From the NCBI RefSeq assembly GCF_029846235.1, contig NZ_JARVWP010000013.1, forward strand, positions 124,001-188,000: 64,000 nt of DNA, read 5' to 3'. Of this stretch, positions 60,673-64,000 are shown in pieces. The position numbers were made by a program, and so were the translations under genes. The DNA comes from Bradyrhizobium sp. CER78 (GTDB taxonomy: Bacteria; Pseudomonadota; Alphaproteobacteria; Rhizobiales; Xanthobacteraceae). How positions within the stretch are numbered: the first letter of the stretch is position 1; each line of letters opens with the position of its first letter. The notes beneath the pieces were generated by a model. That model saw nothing but the letters and a program-made list of their open reading frames with translations. It did no database searches and was not told where the DNA came from.

Positions 60673-60746
60673 GGCGGCTTTCTGAAGAGGACTCTGGGTC
60701 CCTGCTCAATGGCGCGGCGGATAATGGCCGTCAACCCTTGGGGATT

Positions 60747-60820
60747 GTCATTCCGGGATGGTCCGAAGGACCAGACCCGGAATCTCGAGATTCCGGGTTC
60801 GCTTCGCGCCCCGGAATGAC
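60747..60820. repeat. palindromic repeat, CATTCCGGG class
   Basis: Terminal inverted repeats GTCATTCCGG and CCGGAATGAC enclose inner palindromes (GGTCCGAAGGACC, CCCGGAATCTCGAGATTCCGGG). The same class recurs at 62603-62694. Confidence 0.75.
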
Positions 60821-60827
60821 GTGCCAA

Positions 60828-61256
60828 TCAAGCCGTCGCCACCCCGAGATCATCCTCCCCGAGATCGGTCAATTCGCACTCCAGGCACTCGACATCGAGC
60901 CGCAGCGCCCCGCCATGGCCGAACATCAGCAGCGCGCTGCCGCCGGGCGGGTCGGAGGCATAGAACTCGATCCCGAGCAGCTCCAGGGCCGCTTCCGGGG
61001 CTTCGAGGTCGATATTGCGCGACTTGCATGCCAGCACCCGGTCGAACCTGAGCGCGGCGATCAGCCGCCGCGAGCAGGTGCCGCCGGACAGGGTCTGTTC
61101 CCAGTCGAGCCGGTTCAGGCCGACCACGAGGCGCTTCTCGTCCTGGCGCCAGATGATGTCGGCGGGCTGGACGCGGGCGTCCTGCACATGGGCGGAGATC
61201 ACCGCGAGGTCATCGGCGTCGAGGGCGATCAGTTTCAGCGGCGCGGGTGGGGACAT
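60828..61256 (-). CDS. DUF2948 family protein
   Basis: 142 residues from the ATG at 61256. The sequence starts APLKLIALDADDLAVISAHV and continues with WRQDEKRLVVGLNRLDWE and LLGIEFYASDPPGG, the DUF2948 pattern. It is an alphaproteobacterial family of unknown function usually found near hisD. Here palindromic repeats lie on both sides. Confidence 0.88.
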   Translation of the reverse strand: MSPPAPLKLIALDADDLAVISAHVQDARVQPADIIWRQDEKRLVVGLNRLDWEQTLSGGTCSRRLIAALRFDRVLACKSRNIDLEAPEAALELLGIEFYASDPPGGSALLMFGHGGALRLDVECLECELTDLGEDDLGVATA

Positions 61257-61754
61257 GATGGTGGTTATAACGCGTTCGGCAGCCAGAGGTACCACGCGAC
61301 CGCGAGGAAATGCCGCTCGGGGGAACCGGCCGCGCACGAGCAAAATATCGAAAACAACCCCATGCAAAGGAGCCGACGACGGCGGCGTGACCCCGATCGA
61401 ACATATGCGCATTGGCACTCTTCGTCAGGTGAGCACGCTCGTCAGGCTCCCTCCCCCACGCAACCGGGGTTTACCCCGGTTGCGCATTGTAAATTGCGCA
61501 AGTCGGGCAGGCCCGACTTGCGTAGCGGGGGCCGGGGAGAGGGGTAAGCCCCCGGGCGAGATGCGGGACGAAGCGATCGGCCTCGCAACCGATCATCGAA
61601 GGGCATTTCGAGAGAGCGCGCCGAGTGGCCACCCCTCTCCCTAACCCTCCCCCGCAAGGGGGGAGGGAACCCTGCCGCTGGTGGCTTCCTCACTTAGGCA
61701 TCAGCAAAGCTGCGCGGCGTTGAGACAAGCCGTACGACGCGCAGCGCCAGCCCC
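61257..61754. other. intergenic stretch filled with repeats
   Basis: About 500 bases without a gene. The left part is the upstream region of DUF2948. The right part is almost entirely a palindromic repeat cluster (61440-61672). In related gene orders murA often lies here; I see no trace of it. Confidence 0.6.
61440..61672. repeat. compound palindromic repeat cluster
   Basis: Contains the perfect hairpins GCAACCGGGG/CCCCGGTTGC at 61460-61483 and GCAAGTCGGGC/GCCCGACTTGC at 61498-61521, and CCCTCCCCC-GCAA-GGGGGGAGGG near 61645. Flanks are rich in CTCTCCC/GGGAGAG. It resembles the dispersed REP-like elements of Bradyrhizobium. Confidence 0.75.
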
Positions 61755-62579
61755 TCAGCCCTTGATGAACGCCAGCAGGTCCGCGTTGATCGTCTCGGCT
61801 TCCGTCGTCGGCATGCCGTGCGGAAAGCCCTTGTAGGTCTTCAGCGTGCCGTTCTTCAGAAGCTTGGCCGAGAGCGGACCGGAATCGGCGTAGGGCACGA
61901 TCTGGTCGTCGTCGCCATGCATCACCAGCACCGGCACGTTGATCTTCTTCAGGTCCTCGGTGAAGTCGGTCTGCGAGAACGCGACGATGCCGTCGTAATG
62001 CGCTTTCGCGCCGCCCATCATGCCCTGCCGCCACCAGTTCTGGATCGCGGCTTCCGACGGTTTCGCGCCGGGCCGGTTGTAGCCGTAGAACGGGCCGGCC
62101 GGCAGATCGCGGTAGAATTGCGAGCGGTTGGCCGCGACCTGGGCCTGCAGGCCGTCGAACACCGATTTCGGCAGGCCGCCGGGATTGGCAGGCGTCTGCA
62201 CCATCAAAGGCGGCACGGCCGCGATGATCGCCGCCTTCGCCACCCGGCTCTCGCCGTGGCGGGCGATGTAGTGCACGACCTCGCCGCCGCCGGTGGAATG
62301 GCCGACGTGAACGGCATTCTTGAGGTCGAGATGCGCGGTGACGGAAGCGAGGTCGTCGGCATAGTGGTCCATGTCATGGCCGTCGGCGACCTGGGCCGAG
62401 CGGCCATGGCCGCGGCGGTCGTGGGCGATGACGCGGAAGCCGTGACCCACGAAGAACAGCATCTGCGCGTCCCAGTCGTCCGACGACAGCGGCCAGCCAT
62501 GGCTGAACACGATCGGCTGACCCGAGCCCCAATCCTTGTAGAAGATATCGACGCCGTCTTTGGTGGTGATGGTGGGCAT
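61755..62579 (-). CDS. alpha/beta hydrolase of the non-heme chloroperoxidase type
   Basis: 274 residues. The start MPTITTKDGVDIFYKDWGSG, the elbow VGHSTGGGEVVHYIARHG, the acidic VMHGDDDQIVPY and the histidine in GFPHGMPTTEAE match cofactor-free haloperoxidases/esterases. The natural activity is probably esterase or perhydrolase. It is flanked by repeats and belongs to the stable chromosome side. Confidence 0.92.
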   Translation of the reverse strand: MPTITTKDGVDIFYKDWGSGQPIVFSHGWPLSSDDWDAQMLFFVGHGFRVIAHDRRGHGRSAQVADGHDMDHYADDLASVTAHLDLKNAVHVGHSTGGGEVVHYIARHGESRVAKAAIIAAVPPLMVQTPANPGGLPKSVFDGLQAQVAANRSQFYRDLPAGPFYGYNRPGAKPSEAAIQNWWRQGMMGGAKAHYDGIVAFSQTDFTEDLKKINVPVLVMHGDDDQIVPYADSGPLSAKLLKNGTLKTYKGFPHGMPTTEAETINADLLAFIKG

Positions 62580-62602
62580 TTGATTGCTCCTCTTGTTGAA
62601 AC

Positions 62603-62694
62603 GTCATTCCGGGGCACGCGAAGCGTGAACCCGGAATCCAGAAGTTTGGATTGCGAGATTCCGGGTTCGACGCTGCGCGTCGCCCCGGAATGAC
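62603..62694. repeat. palindromic repeat, CATTCCGGG class
   Basis: GTCATTCCGGGG at one end and CCCCGGAATGAC at the other, with inner palindromes such as CACGCGAAGCGTG and CGACGCTGCGCGTCG. It lies between the haloperoxidase and the membrane protein gene and is related to 60747-60820. Confidence 0.75.
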
Positions 62695-62702
62695 AAGGAG
62701 GA

Positions 62703-63203
62703 TCAGGCGAAATTGACCGGCCTGAAGCGGCGCCAGGCGCCGATGATCATCACGACGAAGAACACCAGCACGATGCCCTGCACCGCCCCGAACACCGGCC
62801 CGGACGGCGGGTTCGGCGGCACTGCCGGCGCCAGCGCCTGCAATGCGGGTATCTTGAGGAAGCTCTGGATGACCAGCACGAAGACGTTGAGATAGAGCGA
62901 GACCATCGCGGTCACGATATAGATCGGGCGCCACGCGCCCTTGAGCTGCATCGCATACAGCGCGATGCAGGCGATCGCGAGCAGCACCAGCGAGAGGCCG
63001 CCGATGATCTGGGACGGCAGCACCTTCTCGGTGATCAGTGGCGGGATCACGAAGCCGGTGGCGCTGGTCAGGATCGTGAAGACGAGGAAGATCGCAGTCA
63101 GTCCGGGCATCGCGCGCGAGCCGAGCAGGCCGAACATCACGATCACACCGGCGATGATTGCAATCAGGCTGATAATGACGTGCACAAGCACCAACGTCGT
63201 CAT
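62703..63203 (-). CDS. four-helix membrane protein of unknown function
   Basis: 166 residues from the ATG at 63203. Four or five hydrophobic helices: TLVLVHVIISLIAIIAGVIV, LTAIFLVFTILTSATGFVIP, GGLSLVLLAIACIALYAM, YIVTAMVSLYLNVFVLVIQ and a final one. No catalytic motif is visible. Similar proteins occur in many alphaproteobacteria without known role. It stands alone. Confidence 0.75.
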   Translation of the reverse strand: MTTLVLVHVIISLIAIIAGVIVMFGLLGSRAMPGLTAIFLVFTILTSATGFVIPPLITEKVLPSQIIGGLSLVLLAIACIALYAMQLKGAWRPIYIVTAMVSLYLNVFVLVIQSFLKIPALQALAPAVPPNPPSGPVFGAVQGIVLVFFVVMIIGAWRRFRPVNFA

Positions 63204-63375
63204 GTAGCGCACTCCCCCGTTGAGAACCCGCACTACGTTACGATGCGTCTTTGAAAATTGCTACATGGTTCGATGGCAGGACGAGCGACATCTCATGAAA
63301 ATCATGCCGACACTTGCCGAAAGATTTGGCGCCGGTGCTGCGCGCAGAAGCACGTGCGTGTCGTGAGAACTTGAA

Positions 63376-63684
63376 TCAATAATAGCGCGGGATCGGCCCG
63401 TCATGCGGCGTCTCGCGCTTCGACAGGTCGAACAGCACCTCGTCGACATAGCACCAGCCCCAGCCTTCCGGCGGATCGTAGCCCTCGATCACGGGATGGC
63501 CGGTGGCGTGAAAATGCGCCGTCGCATGCCGGTTCGGCGAGTCGTCGCAGCAGCCGACGTGGCCGCAGGTCCGGCAGATCCGCAAATGCAGCCAGCGGCT
63601 GCCGCTCTTCAGGCATTCCTCGCAGCCGCGCGCGCTCGGCGTGACGTCCTGGATGCCGGCGATATGGGTGCAGCCTTTTGTCAT
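63376..63684 (-). CDS. UBP-type zinc-finger protein
   Basis: 102 residues from the ATG at 63684. The zinc ligands follow the ZnF-UBP order: CTHI, then CEECLKSG, CRTCGHVGCCDDSPNRHATAH, ending HPVIEGYDPPEGWGWCY. In eukaryotes the domain binds ubiquitin tails; bacterial versions are of unknown use. It commonly neighbours a thioredoxin-reductase-like gene, as here. Confidence 0.9.
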   Translation of the reverse strand: MTKGCTHIAGIQDVTPSARGCEECLKSGSRWLHLRICRTCGHVGCCDDSPNRHATAHFHATGHPVIEGYDPPEGWGWCYVDEVLFDLSKRETPHDGPIPRYY

Positions 63685-63711
63685 TTTGGCCTCTTTACGT
63701 CTCTTTTGACC

Positions 63712-63815
63712 CGTCATCCTGAGGTGCGAGCTCTTGCGAGCCTCGAAGGATGCACGGCCCGCACTGTGGCCGATTCATCCTTCGAGACGCCGCTGCGCGG
63801 CTCCTCAGGATGACG
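63712..63815. repeat. palindromic repeat, CATCCTGAGG class
   Basis: Perfect 13-base terminal inverted repeats, CGTCATCCTGAGG at 63712 and CCTCAGGATGACG ending at 63815, enclose inner palindromes (GAGGTGCGAGCTCTTGCGAG region and CGCCGCTGCGCGGC). It is a widespread class in Bradyrhizobium-type genomes. Confidence 0.78.
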
Positions 63816-63843
63816 GAGATAGATCTCGTCTGCATCCATCTGC

Positions 63844-64000
63844 CTACAGCGTCGGGCTGCCGGCATCGGCGAGATAGCCGTGCAGGGCGGCGACGACCTG
63901 CGCGCCCTCGCCGATCGCGCCGCCGACGCGCTTGACTGATCCGGAGCGGACGTCGCCGACCGCGAACACGCCGGGCACCGTGGTCTCGAGCAGCGGCACG
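63844..64000 (-). CDS. FAD-dependent thioredoxin-reductase-like protein (3' end only)
   Basis: The window contains the last 51 codons. The segment ETTVPGVFAVGDVRSGSVKR is the second FAD-binding motif of thioredoxin reductases, and GGAIGEGAQVVAALHGYLAD is the usual end. In related genomes such proteins often carry an N-terminal cNMP-binding domain and neighbour the UBP zinc-finger gene. The rest lies beyond the window. Confidence 0.85.
   Translation of the reverse strand, partial: VPLLETTVPGVFAVGDVRSGSVKRVGGAIGEGAQVVAALHGYLADAGSPTL

Noticed and set aside
1..64000. CRISPR arrays, complete insertion sequences, prophage or rRNA genes
   Set aside because: I saw no regularly spaced repeats, no transposase motifs with terminal repeats, no phage structural genes and no rRNA segments.

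Overview
The window looks like chromosomal DNA of a Bradyrhizobium-type alphaproteobacterium. It has high GC with strong third-position GC. It carries the conserved core block hisD - UPF0262 - low-molecular-weight phosphatase - maf - yacG - tRNA-Phe, several FixJ/FixK/FixL-like regulators, EipA-like, IalB-like and DUF3300/DUF2950 proteins, and dispersed palindromic repeats of the kind known from Bradyrhizobium and Rhodopseudomonas. Genus is inferred from gene content and protein style, not from a search.

Layout. (1) 0-14 kb is accessory: an AraC regulator, a frameshifted MaoC dehydratase, a MATE transporter remnant, a histidine kinase, an aromatic-acid-type FUSC/DUF1656/HlyD efflux cassette, then heme O synthase with a complete cyoABCD quinol oxidase operon, a secreted protein and an intact MaoC paralogue of the broken one. 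(2) 14.0-15.2 kb is a scar: a degenerate copy of the 3' end of tRNA-Phe with its flank, and a decayed P4-type integrase. (3) 15.2-56.6 kb is a dense stress/metabolism block. (4) At 56.95-57.02 kb lies an intact tRNA-Phe whose 3' end faces this block. (5) 57-64 kb is core chromosome with many palindromic repeats.

The main discovery is in region 3. I count twelve FNR/FixK2-type boxes (TTGAN6TCAA) in intergenic DNA between 20.1 and 56.6 kb, and I noticed none elsewhere in the window. Each lies where a class-II activator site would place the transcription start just upstream of the start codon I prefer. In the middle is a FixK-type Crp/Fnr regulator with an ETVSR recognition helix and a FixK2-like cysteine beside the DNA-binding domain. 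Next to it are a membrane histidine kinase, a FixJ-like regulator and a stand-alone receiver. Two near-identical ATTGTCC-N4-GGACAGGA palindromes in this regulator cluster suggest a second, local control layer.

The box-associated genes form a coherent low-oxygen or energy-limitation programme. They include acetate kinase with phosphotransacetylase, FabI and a PHA-synthase-like DUF3141 protein; CoA-transferase with MaoC; PPK2; an amino-acid decarboxylase with an AspT-type antiporter; K+, Ca2+ and SulP-type anion transporters; several alpha/beta hydrolases, one an exported tandem fusion; and many small exported or membrane proteins. The ends carry direct repeats of the tRNA-Phe 3' end with an integrase relic. 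I therefore infer that this is an old genomic island of about 43 kb carrying its own FixK regulator and regulon.
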